64,000 nt of DNA from Tubiluchus corallicola (lineage: Eukaryota > Priapulida > Priapulimorpha > Priapulimorphida > Tubiluchidae), in contig JAQGDQ010000016.1 in assembly GCA_030141605.1 (NCBI GenBank), positions 1,256,999-1,320,998 on the forward strand, in the 5' to 3' direction. Every line of letters starts with the position of its first letter. Position 1 is the stretch's first letter. A model generated the notes under the pieces. The model made no database searches, was not told the DNA's origin, and saw only the letters and a program-made list of their open reading frames with translations. Of this stretch, positions 30,800-43,811 are shown piece after piece. A program made the translations under genes and the position numbers.

Positions 30800-33558
30800 C
30801 ACTGATGTCTGAAGTCCAACAAAATCAAATGGGGATGTACTTTAGTTAAACAATGTCGTTTTGTGAAAGTACGTTGTCAGTGGGAATTGTCCATGTGATA
30901 AGGCTAATACTAGTCAGTTCGAAGCCTTGATTCAGTCTCAATGACTCTTGATCATTTATATATCATGCACTCAATTATAGCTTACATAATTCAGGTTATA
31001 CTAGCACTTTTTACCATATGTCAATATGCTAACTTTGCACTACTGACAAAAACTAGTTTAAAGCTAAAAATTTAAATCTTAGCATTCATTGGAATATGCT
31101 TATCTCTTATCAGTACCCTGAGACATTCATAGTGTCTATACTGTAGTTTGTTAAATCATTCATAATCTAGAAAGCTATTACAGTAAGAACATTAATTCTG
31201 TTTTGATAGGAAAATAAAATTCTGCAAAAGACTGTGATGAATCTAGTTCATTTAAATGAATCTCAAACGTATATAATGCCTATATGAACTATGCGTTTTT
31301 ATTTATGTTTTAGAATAGTGTATGTATTGTAACTTGAATGTAGTATGTAGCTTAGAAGTATGTGTCACTTCACATTATTTACAATTCCGTCCATTGCAAT
31401 ATGCCTGTTCAGCACACTATTTTTAAATAGGAAGCAATGCTGATGATATTATCCAGTAAGTTGAATATGTTACTTGTTATTAGATAGTTGCATAAACTGT
31501 GGAAAGCTAAAAAATCACTTCAAATAAAATGAAGTCCCAAGTGCATTTGAATAAATTATGTGCATTATAAATTATTATTATTACTAACATAAATAAAATT
31601 GCATTCCTAATGCAGGTTGTGTGGAATACATTGTGCCTTATTTATATTGTGATTTACTTTCTGCTATAGTTTGCTCATGGTGTTACACTTTTTTCTATTT
31701 CTGTACTAATATTTTGCACTTTATTGAGCAGTTGCAACAAAGCCCGACTTTATGTATTAAGGTTGTTATCATAATATGCAGTTTAATAATGCACGTTACC
31801 TTATTATCAGTTTAATAATGCACGTTTATGACAATAATTGTAACACATTAACTTTTATATGCAATAGAAGTATGGGGCAGACATAAAAATACCAAAATTG
31901 AAGTGAAATCAGATGTTCCAAACTTACTGTTAGGCCCTACATGACATATAGTTTGTATTATTGTTGAAAATGCAGTGCTTGTAAGAGTGAGTTTCCAAAT
32001 GTTTCACAGTCATTCTCACTAGTAATTACAACCTTTTATTGGGTATAGTCTATTGTTTTTGTGCAATGAGGTGGCTGTTACATAATATTATTTTCTTTAC
32101 ATGCATTTGTTCAAATAGTTACTTTTACACTGTTTTTGAATTTGTCGGGGAAGCTGTGTAGCAAATGAGCATTGAGGGACCAACACTATTTGTGAGACAG
32201 TCTGCCTTACCTATTTTTGGATCATTCCACTTTATGCTAGATAATGGTTTGTTCATTCACCAATTTAACTTTTGTGTGAATAAATTTTTGCAATTTGCGC
32301 ACAAATTTTGATTTTGATTTGACTTAATTCATTCCAGGTAACTTTTTCCAAATCGTAGTGTTTCAGAAACCACTAGTTTTGTTGGGTAAAGCGGGCCTAT
32401 TTCTTATTCTATTTGATAACCCTAACCTTTAACTTCATCAAATTAAAGTTTGGTGTTTGATTATAAATATTAGGTTCTGTTATCGAGTCTCCAATACAAA
32501 CAATACCCCTGTCAGGTATTAATGTGTGATTAATTTAAAATCTGTAGCTCTACTCCATGCAATTAAATAAAACTAAAATTTAAATGGTCTTTAACTCTAT
32601 ATACACTAAGATCAGTAGTTTAACGATTAATATAAAGTGTGATAGTCTCAGTACATAGCAAATTTTTTCACTGGAATTTTATTTTTTCACAATCCAAAGC
32701 AAAAATTTGCAGTAACCGATTTAATAAAATGAGTAAATTCAATACTCGTGTAAAAATAAATTTTTGCATAATTTCAACAGGTGTTAATCTATCTACATCA
32801 CAATTAAATATCAAATTTGCTATAAAAATAAATTTCAGGAATCTACAGCATGTATGATAGGTCATCATCCCACTTTAAAACATCACACCCCACTCAAGTA
32901 TCCATTCCAAATCTAAAACCAATTCGTATTTGACTAAAACACCATTAGTTTGAAAACTGATCTAATTGTTGATATGAGCAAACCTTTGGTTCCCAACTGG
33001 AATGCAAAATGTGCCATAATTGAACATACGGTAATGTCCAACCCCCTTTTGCTGCTTATTTAAGAACGATTTGTCTTATTAATAGTGAAGTTACTACACA
33101 AAATCAAGTAAAAAATAGCAATAAAAGAAAAGATGCTTAAAAAACAGGCAATGATATGTTAAACGTCTAGTAATCAGTTTCTTATAACACTAAATCTAAA
33201 ACCATTTGGTATTTAACTAAAACATTAGTATGAATGCTAATTGTTGATATGAGCAAAGCTTTCGTTTCCAACTGGCATGCAAGATGTGTTGTACAATAAC
33301 TGAACACGGTAATCTCGATTCCTTTTAACAAAAATGAAGTTCAATACAATCAAGTAAAAAGTAGCAAACAAAACAAAAAGCATTAAAAAACAGGGAATGG
33401 TGTGTCAAACACAGTAAATAGTAAATTATCGAGCTAGCATTCTTAAAGCAAAAGACGTAAATCGGTTTGTTTATAGTGAACAGAACCTTGCACATGTCTG
33501 TCTTTGAGTACCATACATCAACTTTCTTTCTGAAGAACAGAAGTAAATCGTCTCAAGT
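30800..33558. other. Convergent intergenic region between the SRPBCC gene and PBLD
   Basis: No exon is supported. A small direct repeat (CAGTTTAATAATGCACGTT twice) lies at 31780-31830. About 32100-32330 resembles a LINE 3' end (TTTTGATTTTGATTTGA tail). A 280-bp direct duplication occupies 32909-33415. The 3' UTRs of both flanking genes must lie here. Confidence 0.45.
32909..33415. repeat. Diverged tandem duplication, period about 283 bp
   Basis: AAATCTAAAACCA, AATTGTTGATATGAGCAAA, CCAACTGG, AATCAAGTAAAAA and AAAAAACAGG occur in the same order in both copies (from 32909 and from 33192) with many substitutions and indels. Confidence 0.8.
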
Positions 33559-34570
33559 CTAGATACCAGGCACATTCATCCTGCCTTCCACGACTATAAC
33601 TGCTTGTCCTGACACAGCCACCCTCCCATCTCCTTTCACATCTATTGCCAAGTCTCCGCCACGTTTTGAACACTGGCGAGCTGAAAAAAAAACAAGCTGG
33701 TGTTAAATACTACGATTCTTTATTCGTCTGATAACCTGACAATTCTAGTTTCCCAACTTTGCTTGAATGACTGTTGTTGCTGGTCATTGCTATTTACTTA
33801 GCTAATTACGGTTGCTAATTTTCCAATTTTTGCAAAGTTAGTAGAATGTTTTTGACTGACAATAATGCAAAAATGATAAGTCTGTTGCACTAAAATCGCA
33901 TAAAACGAAAAAATTATTTGAGTAATTTGTATATGACTTGAGATGTTAACTGAATGCTATTGAACTCTAAAAGGACATCAACAATCACAAATATAAGTGT
34001 GCCCATGCAAGTCTTGTTTGCTAAATGGTATACACACAACATGCCATCTGCATTAAATACACAAAGTGCTATTAAATCCAAATAAGAAGTTGTTAGTTTG
34101 ACTGCTGGTAGGTTTTTCTTTTAGGCGGTGAATGTCAGATACAAGTTTACAACAAAGCACAAAAACCTGTGAAAATATCTGATAATTTAAAAAACTGATT
34201 TTAAAATTAGTTATAAAATGATAACATTGTCGCACGAAAGTAGAAGTAAGTCTACTTAGAAATATGAGTTTTTTTTACTAAATTATGGATGTTTCGATAT
34301 CCCACAATAAGGGAATTAATTAGAAAACTAAGCTAGTTAACAGTCTAATTTAATAATCTAATAGATACACTACTATGTTCACGTGCTAACCATTAATGAA
34401 AGATTTTATTCCTATAACTAAGTACAGTTCTATGTATACTATAGTAACTAAGTATAGTAACTGGATGATGCTCGAAAATAAGAAATTCTGTGATGACGAA
34501 ATTTACCTGCATAATAGGAGAAATGAGTTCTAATATTTTAAAGTATGGGGTTAGTGCTATACTCATATAT

Positions 34571-34602
<32 letters not shown>

Positions 34603-37600
34603 CACAGATATGACTAAAAGCCAGTCTAAATAAATACTATAGTTATGTTAACACACAATATTTACACAATAACATTTTCACTGGTATCTCCCAATCAAAA
34701 AATAAGCTTAGCTTCATAAAGTGGCACTGAATACATGGAATCCTCAACACTGAATCAGACAGCCGTTTCATAAGAAAACGTTTTCTATTTTCATATGTAA
34801 CTGCATCATGCTATCATTCCGATATTATGTGCTTTGTACAGTCATGACAACATAAGTATTCACAATACTTTAAGTACCACGCAAATGTTGCTTATCAAGG
34901 CATTTCGACCAATAAGGTGCCAACACAGTGTGTGCAGAACCAGTCACTGGATCCTCCGGAATCCCGTTCCAAGGTGTAAAGAAGCGTGAAAAGAAGTCAT
35001 AACCATCATCGCTGTCATCTCCTTGAAGTGAAATAATTACGCCACGTATCACGCCAGTCGAGTCTGATGCCACCATCTTATCAATCTGAGGATTTAGCGA
35101 CTCCAGATCATTTCTAAATAAATAAACATATTTTTCAGACAGGAATACAAAAAAACTCACGCAAAATTTTATTTATACCCTGCTTGCAATCAGCAAGCGA
35201 CGATGTACAGCCACTGGTATCAGTTAATTTTAAAACAACAATAGCGACAACCGACTAACACAGAAATCTTTGACAAGGATGATAAATCTTTTATTCAACA
35301 AATTGTAATACAATAATACACAAAGAGTGCCTCTTTTTGCAGGCAGACGTTTAATAAAGTTTACAGCATAATACAGTGAAATCTTATTTGTTAGCACATT
35401 AAAAATAAATAACAATCCATATTAAACTAACTTCATTATGGGTCCAACATATTTTATATTACATCGCTTCCCATAGCCTCATAGAAGCATTATTTCCCAA
35501 CTGAAAACAAAGTGGGCTATTCCTTTACCTTACTACACGACAAATCTTCATCTTGAGAATAACACAATTTAACAGTTTAATCATTTTGTTATTCGAGCAA
35601 CACAATAAATTGCTATTATAGAGATCTGCAGTTTCTCGAAATAAAAGCATCTTTAATTAAACAAATGAAAGCATCAAAAATTATTGTCTCTTTTACATAC
35701 AACACAATTGAACACAGTTCTTTATCTCCAATAAAGTACCACTACAAATGTGTAGTAAATGGCAAATTTAACATCAAAATCTGTCGTTTGAAACTAAGGA
35801 CAAGCACAATCGCTCGCCCACTAATGATAACTCTCTTAACAATAAAGATTCTCTATTATTATACTGTTCAGAACGTTCAGAGCAAAGTTGCCCCACATTT
35901 TACAAATAGTGCACCTCTACTATATTTAGAAACACAAAAGTTTTACTTACATGTATCGAGTGATTAGCCCCAAAGACTACTTGCAAGTAATTTGAAATAG
36001 AAGGGCTACATAATAAGCCAAAAAATATTAATGTCTAACAGCAGTATAAATGAACGACTAATTTTCAAGCTTTTTTTACATCTAGTCCTTTAATTCAAGC
36101 CACCTAGCCCATCATGTCAAAAATTTTACATCATTACATCGAAATTTTTACCGCTACACTGAAAATAATGAATCATGTGTAGATTTTTTTATTATTTGAT
36201 TGGAATGGCCCCAACACCTGGGTACAGAAAAACCTACTTTTTTGTGACTAATTAACAGGATTAGCTTCTAATGATGTAATCCCTAGAAAAGAGCTGAAAA
36301 ACTCCTGGAACACCCCAAATTAACTAGTCAACTAACAGGAGCATCTAGATGCCGTAACAGCTTAGAAATGACTACCCATCGTGCAAATGTGTTATAAGCA
36401 TAGAATTCCTGACATCACAGAATATGGCAGTGACTCATATTTCTGCAACTAAAGGTAACAAATCCAATGTGCTATACTCCCAAGTCTTACAGTATACTAT
36501 ATGTGATCCTTTCAACATTGAACCGTACCAATGGTAAATATAATGATCTTACGAGAACAAAAGAGTACATACAGTACCTTGTCAAGTTACTATCGAGAAC
36601 TATCAGTAGTTTCTTGGTCGTTGGTGAATACTGCACATCTTTTACAGGCAGATTGCCTACACAAACCTGCAAGATTAAAATTAACTTTCACTTGGCATCA
36701 GTAAATTCAAATAAAAACACAAAGTGAAATTGTCGAAATTCTACTATTGAATTCATTTTATTGTTTAAAGTGGTAGCAGTTATTTTTTAAATTACCTTTA
36801 CTGTGTGTGAGATGGGAAATTATAATGACAATTACTCCTTCTTTTTTCTTACAATAAGATCTTAGCCTGTGACATTAAATAAATATATGCAGTTAATTAC
36901 AGCGATACTATGTACAGTGAATAGTGATTGTATTTTCTTCATTTACAGTCATACTAAACCTCGCTATAACATAAGGTTTTACAGCTTAAAATCCTACCCC
37001 ATTTACGAATATTCAATTTACTTTATTATAAACTTACTGTAAAACTTGTTTCTTTTGATTTTTTATTAAATGGCTGTTAGCGGTATTAAATTCGAAGAAC
37101 CGCCATTTTTGTTGCGTGAGACGAATGGCGTTATGAGTAAAGTCACAAAGTCACCAAAGATTGGCAAACAAACATCGGTAACCGAAGACGCTTTCTGTAC
37201 CTCGTATGTCATTTTAGCTCACTGGTGCCAAACAAGCGAAACACTGCAATTTTTACGGTAATGCACGCGTTCGAAATTTGCAAGAAAAAGGTAACTTATT
37301 TAATTTATCTCTTTTTTGTTTAATAACAACTATGAATACTTTATGTAATCATAATAATGTGTTAAGGAAACTTCAGTGTCTGTTGGGGTTATACAGGCCT
37401 TTAAAAAATTGAAATGTTTGATACTTAGGCCCTTATACAAGTCAACTAAAGTTTCAAAGTTGTGGAACTACGAACAACGAATGTAGCATTAGCACAAATT
37501 ATGCAAATTTAAGTTAAAAATCTTGAAAAATCAACATGCTGTGTTTGTTTTCCAATTCAGTAAACTAATCGCAAACAATCGGTACATCTTTGTACTGCAT

Positions 37601-40600
37601 GCATATTAAATGAGCACATTCAATACTCAAAATAAATAACTTTGATTAATACTGTTTTTACCTTCAGCAAATCAACAATGGATGACTTATCAAATGGCTG
37701 TGGTGGATTGGATGGAAGATCCATTAACAAATATCCATTCTCTTTCTTCTGCACAGTTAAAGGTCCACTCTTTGTTTCAAAAGTAAGTGAAGGGGATGTA
37801 TTACCTATTTATAAAAAAATATTTAAAAACTGAACAATGTGATGTGCACCAGCTATATTCTTGAGGTGTTACTTTTGAGATTTCAGTATAAATGGATATA
37901 AACATATTGTGTAATTATGAAGATGACGATGATGATGGTGATGATGATGAGATGATAACGATGATGGTGCCAACAGTTAAAAGGGCAATCACTTAGACAC
38001 TGATGTTACCTGTTTCTATCAAATAAGGTGGTACAACACAGCACATGTATCACAATCTACTGAAATATTGATGAACTTACAGAAGCTGACATATATTTAG
38101 CATTACCAATTGAGAAATATAATACAGCAGCAGTAGCCAGAGTTGCATGGCCACAGAGAGGAACTTCATTAGTAGGAGTAAACCAGCGCAATCCAAAATG
38201 GCTGCCATGCTGAAAATCATTGCTTCCAGGTTGACTTAACAATTTTACAAATGCAGTTTCCGATATGTTCATTTCGCTTGCAATACTTTGCATCACCTCT
38301 TCTGATAAGTCATCGTGAGCCTAGAAACGACATATACACAAATAAAAACAAACAAATAGCAAGGAATCTATTTATGATCTACTATCCGATAATTTTTTTA
38401 TTGCCTTTGTTTCTTTTTTTATTGGGTAGCCAGACTATAACAATTTCAGTAGTAATTATAGGGTCAGGTAAAATTTCTTGTTATTGTAAGAGTGCTTTGT
38501 CACTGCAATAATTACGTCCACTGTGTAAGACTGTAAGGTGTCCAAAGTTGATTTGAGGATTGGCTGTTTGGAAGGTCAGCACTCCGCTCAGTCCTTTTCA
38601 CTATTAATAATTATTTCATGATTACTGATTAATGATACTGAATAAGAGGGTCGCACTCTAGTTAAAATTTTCAGATAATGCAAAGTTGTACAATCCAATT
38701 AACTCTGCAGCGGATTCCCTAATTTTACAGAATGACATTCAGTAATGGAGTAGGTTAAGTAATGACTGACAATGTTATTTAATGTTGATAAACGTGAGGA
38801 AATGCATTGGGGTTTACAGAATCTTAAAAGAAATTACATCATGAATGGAAGCAGAATAACTCTTCATAGTACAGATAGTAAAAGCAATATTGGTGCGATA
38901 ATAACATTAAACTTGAAATTTTCCCAGCAATGTATTGTCGCTGTCAAAAAAGCAAATAAGAATTTGGGGACGTTTCTAGAAAGAAAGAAATTCTTTTGAA
39001 ATCACACATTGCTTTGGTTAGGCTTCATTAAAATTAGAATGTTAATTTTTTTCCCTTTTGGTAAAAAATAATAGTATAATATAACTGTAATGATTAAAAT
39101 AAAATGTTAATATAACATTATAATTAATTATTGGTTGCTATGTATGGGTAAAGGGGTGACAAATGAACATAAGTTTATTAGACCACGGAAATGGAATAAA
39201 TTTGATTGTTCCATTCTATAAACAAACCTTATATATAACCCCCGATAATATCTTTTAATCATAATTACATATCAATATAATATTGATATTCTTAAATAGT
39301 GATATTTGTGCTATTTTTCTGGTTTTAATCATGATTAAAAGATATTAGAATAATAAAAGATTATAAAATACTGACCAAGAAAGAAAACATTTTGCATAAA
39401 TGTAGATGACAATAAAACTTTTTAAAAAGCGGTAACATTTTGACATTTGTAAATTTTCATTTCTGTGATAGCAAAATAAATGGAATGGTAATTTGTCTAC
39501 CATGGTGACTGCCACACCAAGCCTAGTAAAGTTTAAATTTTTAAATGAAGATTATTTTGTGGAAAAATACGGGGTTTCTAGAAGTGTGCCTGCTTAACTC
39601 CTAATCATTACAGCACAACATGCTGCAAAAGGGATGATAACATTAATAATAAAATTAACAGCACGATGAATGACAAACTTCCTTACTTGCGAAGTCTAAG
39701 ACCTAGCCATAACACAGTTATTGACGGTCGCTCCTCAACAATTTCCGAAATTGAGGTGTCAACTGTTTCATTATTAAAGTAAATACCCAGACATTTTTTA
39801 TCAATATGAAAATCAACAACTTAAGCAGAAAACGAAATATTGTAATCAAATTCCAGCATTTTTATCCATGGCAGTCAGGTGAATTAATTAATGAAACGTG
39901 TTAAATCTCATTTTAAACGTGTTGAACACTTGCGGTACAGTTTCTACACTCTCCATGCTTCACCTGCGTGTGGTGAATAACGTTGTGGCAGGATGAGGGC
40001 GGTCATCCGAAAAGTATTATTGTATGCCGGTACAGGTCTGCATTTACTGGCTGGCGAACTGCCGCGTGTTAAACTGTTGAAAGTACAGCAGTTTATTTTC
40101 ATGTTGTGTAACTTTTTCGTATGTTATACGTGTGCAAATACCCAGAATTTGTGTAGCAGAGGATGTAGTAAAGCAACAAGCGATGATGACAGTCTTTTTA
40201 AGTCTACTGCCATGACGTCATCAGTGCATAGCCGCCCGAGCGCTGAATTGCGTGTATAAAGCAATTGGCATAAGTAAAATCGAGCAATTATTTATCTAAT
40301 TACTTAATTATTTTCGAAAAGCGATAAGAATATCATTTCAACACATCATCCTTAAACTTTTGCTAAAAATTGCTGATGAGGCTGGGCTTTTACTTTAAGT
40401 GAATTCCAAGGGCCCACAACACGAGAAGCGAAGAAATGGGCTCTCATGTTAGTGCGAGAGCATTGTACAAATAATTTAGAATTGTCCATGTGAATCATGC
40501 AGTGGTCTAGAAAAAAATTTGTTGCTACACAAATTGGAACTATCACTAATGACTTTTTAACAGGTAATAAGATCTATAGTATCACGGCGTTGTTCAAGCA

Positions 40601-41318
40601 AAGATACAAAGTCAGGTTGAATATCAGAGGCCAGAGTAATACACCTCCATTCAGTTCTTTCTAAAGCATTTTTAAAGGTGACATAAGGTGAGTGACATTG
40701 TCATACCATTGCTCAATTTCAGACAAGTCTGCTTGTAAGATCTCTTGATCAGAGGAATTTCTAATTGGACGGTAAGGCTTTATATCATCAAAAACAGCGG
40801 TATACGTGTGTCAGGGGATACACAATCAGTAACATCATTGACAAAAATAAGAAAACAATTGGGTCCTGACAAAGTCCCTTGAGGAATGCCACTGGTTATA
40901 TTTCTCCAGAAAGTGGTTACACCATTTAAACCCATTCTTCGCTGTTTGTGTGTTAGAAAATATTGAAACCATTGGAGTAGTTTCCCTCTTATACCTGCAA
41001 ATTCCATTTTTAACACGAGACGACGAAGAGGAACAAAATCAAATGCTTTTCTAAAATCAATATATAGAATATCAATTGATGGGAGAGAAGGTGCATCAAA
41101 GAATTGCGACCAGTCATTTAGGCATTCAAGACTTGTTACAGTGGAACGTTGTGGTAATCAGCCATGACAAATCTATCCATGTTCAAAATAATGGGGGTAG
41201 CTGCAAAGGTGAGTGAGTTATTATTATTGACCTTGTTTTCCTTATTCAGGCAAACTGCTGCAGGATTTCCAGAAAATGGGTAACTTGTAAATGCATCGAC
41301 GGTAAATAACGACAACAT
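33559..41318 (-). CDS. PBLD: Phenazine biosynthesis-like domain protein (PhzF/PBLD family), 6 exons, 296 aa
   Basis: PhzF-superfamily protein with a diaminopimelate-epimerase-like fold; animal PBLD is probably a cytosolic isomerase whose substrate is unsettled. Exons 41318-41232, 38320-38107, 37804-37662, 36666-36578, 35113-34878 and 33680-33559 total 891 nt with consistent phases. Family blocks are present in order: N-terminal FTVDAFTSYPFSGNPAAVC; NISETAF with the Glu50 equivalent to the PhzF catalytic acid; FGLRWFTPTNEVPLCGHATL; YSPTTKKLLI; and FTPWNGIPEDPVTGSAHTVL; ending near KRGGDLAIDVKGDGRVAVSG. Length is close to human PBLD (288 aa). The start at 41318 matches the family N-terminus, but the frame stays open upstream to an ATG at 41549 (see findings). 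Intron 1 (2.9 kb) holds two LINE fragments. The gene is divergent from calcineurin A. Confidence 0.95.
34565..34602. repeat. (TA)n repeat in PBLD intron 5
   Basis: Alternating TA with one interruption. Confidence 0.9.
37916..37970. repeat. Imperfect (GAT)n microsatellite in PBLD intron 2
   Basis: GATGATGGTGATGATGATGA with related imperfect units. Confidence 0.85.
38640..39010 (+). mobile_element. CR1-like LINE fragment (late RT region), plus strand, in PBLD intron 1
   Basis: The plus-strand translation contains ADSLILQND, then MLFNVDKREEMHWGLQN, NYIMNGSRI and LNLKFSQQCIVAVKKANKNL with GTFLERKK. These match the W.MxFNxxKCxVMHxG and LKxxxQCxxAxxKANxxLG blocks of CR1-type reverse transcriptases. 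Frameshifts and stops are present. Confidence 0.8.
40350..41150 (-). mobile_element. Non-LTR retrotransposon fragment (RT core and C-terminus), minus strand, in PBLD intron 1
   Basis: Minus-strand translation: SIDILYIDFRKAFDFVPLRR (motif A, catalytic Asp), LLQWFQYFLTHKQRRMGLNG, then SGIPQGTLSGPNCFLIFVND (motif B). Further downstream, MRAHFFASRVVGPWNSLK is the usual LINE C-terminal block. The YxDD segment lies in the decayed gap between them. It is opposite in strand to the LINE at 38640-39010. Confidence 0.85.
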
Positions 41319-41799
41319 TCTCAACTTAATTAAGGAAAAGCTACGTGAAATAAACATTAGCACAAAAACAACGTATGAAAGGCGCAGACATTTTGTAATT
41401 GGCTTCTTGTACAGTGCTGCCGCAAAGAAAAATGCGGAGAAAACCAAAAATGCGCAGTGCATCAACCAGGAGCGGGGAGAATGTAGATTAGCCGTGTTAG
41501 GTGTTAGTTTTATCGTTATTCGTGTTACAAGTTGGTCAGATTTTATCAATTCGATGACTTTAGGTAACTTAAATTATCCTACTCGCTGTGATTTACTGCA
41601 CCAAGTGTGATTCTAGAAAGCACTTGTAAAACAGTAAGTCGATTCTTTAAGTGACGCTGTTGTTATCTCAGTTGGACAGATGCGCCATTTTCATCTTCAT
41701 TTTAGTGTAACTGATTACTGAACCGTGAAATTTTAGGGATTTGTATAATTGGCGGCATATGAAACCCAACCATCGAGAAGGCAGGTGACTTTCACGAAC
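41319..41799. promoter_or_regulatory. Head-to-head intergenic region, candidate bidirectional promoter of PBLD and calcineurin A
   Basis: Only 481 bp separate the two start codons. No TATA box stands out; the sequence includes GC-richer patches (CAACCAGGAGCGGGGAGAAT near 41465 and GGCGGC near 41752) in otherwise AT-rich surroundings. It also contains the open upstream extension of the PBLD frame (to 41549). Confidence 0.5.
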
Positions 41800-43767
41800 A
41801 TGGCGAACATAAGTGACAAGTTGCCATGTGCGGAAAGGATAGTAAAAAGTAAGTATAATTATTAATGTTTTTTCGATTTGCAGTTGAATGTACAGTTGTA
41901 CCTCGTACGCTGCACGTAGCTACATGCTGTAGAAATGTATATATTTATTTAGCTGAGACGGGTTTATTTATATTAGGCACAGCTAAGCATAACACTTCGA
42001 GTTTTTCAATTTAAGATTGTGATTGCTAAATAAAATGTGAACTTTGGTGAGTTAAAGCGTAAACCAATTTTTGCTATATCAAAGTTCACAGTTATAGTAA
42101 ACTAAAGTGAAACAAGTTGGAGACAGCTGCCTTTTTATATATAGGAATTTCTGGTATTCATTTTTCATTGAATAAAGAAAATTTAAATTAATGCCCAAAA
42201 GAATGGATGATTTAAAATGTCTGTAGTCACATCATATTGTCCACTAATTAAGTGCTTGAATTTTTTATCTAATAATGACCGGTTAACCTTAGCTATTTTA
42301 GGCCTAGACGTCAAAGCAAAATTAAGTCCAAGTAAAAAAAGTAAAAAAGAAACATTCTTTCTTAAAAATAATAATGTTAGATGTTATAAGTGGAGGAATG
42401 GATGTTAAGAAGTATTAAGTTAAAGAGTTAGAGAGATATTTTAGTAGATTGAACATTGTCATTGTTCTTTATACATGTGAATGAACGTTACCCTGGATAC
42501 ATCTGCATACTGATTTCTTGTAAATTATGCATTAGCAGTGCTGCATCATAGTGCATATAGCCGCAGTGGTTACTGTTTAGCAGGATAGCTGCATTGATGA
42601 TTGCAAATTTATGCAGGCAAACCTTTCTTGTGTTAAAAAAACTGCTTTGGTCATGTCACATTGTGAAACATCATGAAAGATGTTTGTAAAAAAATGTGGT
42701 TGCAAAAAGTTGCAAAATAAACCATAGACTGAGGCTAGCCCCTCAATGTATGTTTCCAATGGATGTATCCTAAATATGCATCCTCTTTTCAGTACTCGTG
42801 TTGTTGTTGGTTTTTTCTTTTTCTTCGTAGGCGCTGTACATGAAAAAAGGCTTAGGCTTCGACTCTTAAAAGCAGATCCAATAAATTGTTTGGTTTGGGT
42901 TGATACTAGAGAATATCATGAATAGACTAATAAAGTTGGATTTGTCGTATATGACATGTCTAAGATGGTGATGTTGATGTCATGTTCACAGAAAGCTATT
43001 TGAGGTTGTACTATACCTAAACTAATGTAGCGAAATTTTTCAGAGTGAATCCATAGTTCTTCTATGAGTGCTATAATGACGGTTATAATTAATGATCAAT
43101 GTTAGTCAAAGTGTAGCTATCATCAAGCCTCTTGTCTGGAAGAAAGTTCTTAAAGGTTCTCAAAGCTTACTAGCTTCGCAAAATCTTATTTTGGTACTAG
43201 GCATTATAATACATGTTTAAAACTATTAGCTACAAGTTTTGTGCATGCCCTAAGTATTTTTAAGTGAGTAGTCATAAAACTTTAAATTGGCAATAGCAAT
43301 AAGTGTTTGAAAAAGTTTTGTATTAAAGTAGCAGTTTTGTTAGTTGCAGTGTTAATGGTAGAGGCAGTAGCAAATAGCAATAGCAGTAATAATAAGAAGG
43401 CTAAACTCCGCAAAAAAGTTAGCGCATAACCCACGATGACAAACTACACCACACCCACCACACCACGCCACCCACACCCACTACATCATACCGTACCCCC
43501 CATGTCACACCCGCAAAACCGTCACTTTAACACGTTACTATACTAATACTAATACTATACTACTATACAAATACTCTACTATACTATTTACTATCTATTG
43601 TGTGTTTCCTGTAGGCAGTACAGCCATAGCCATTAGCCAATGTTTGTGTCCATCTCTGTGAATGGTCTATTCCATGTCATTCAACTGCTTTTCCTAGCTT
43701 CACATAGTTATCCCAATTTGCCTGAAGCCTTGTTTTTTATTATATGCATATATATATATATATGCTT

Positions 43768-43811
<44 letters not shown>

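Noticed and set aside
37070-37261. Small plus-strand frame in PBLD intron 3
   Set aside because: No recognisable motif, no splice support, and opposite to the host gene.
40352-40546. Independent host gene ending in a WNSL motif
   Set aside because: The motif is the standard C-terminal block of non-LTR retrotransposons and lies downstream of the RT core on the same strand.
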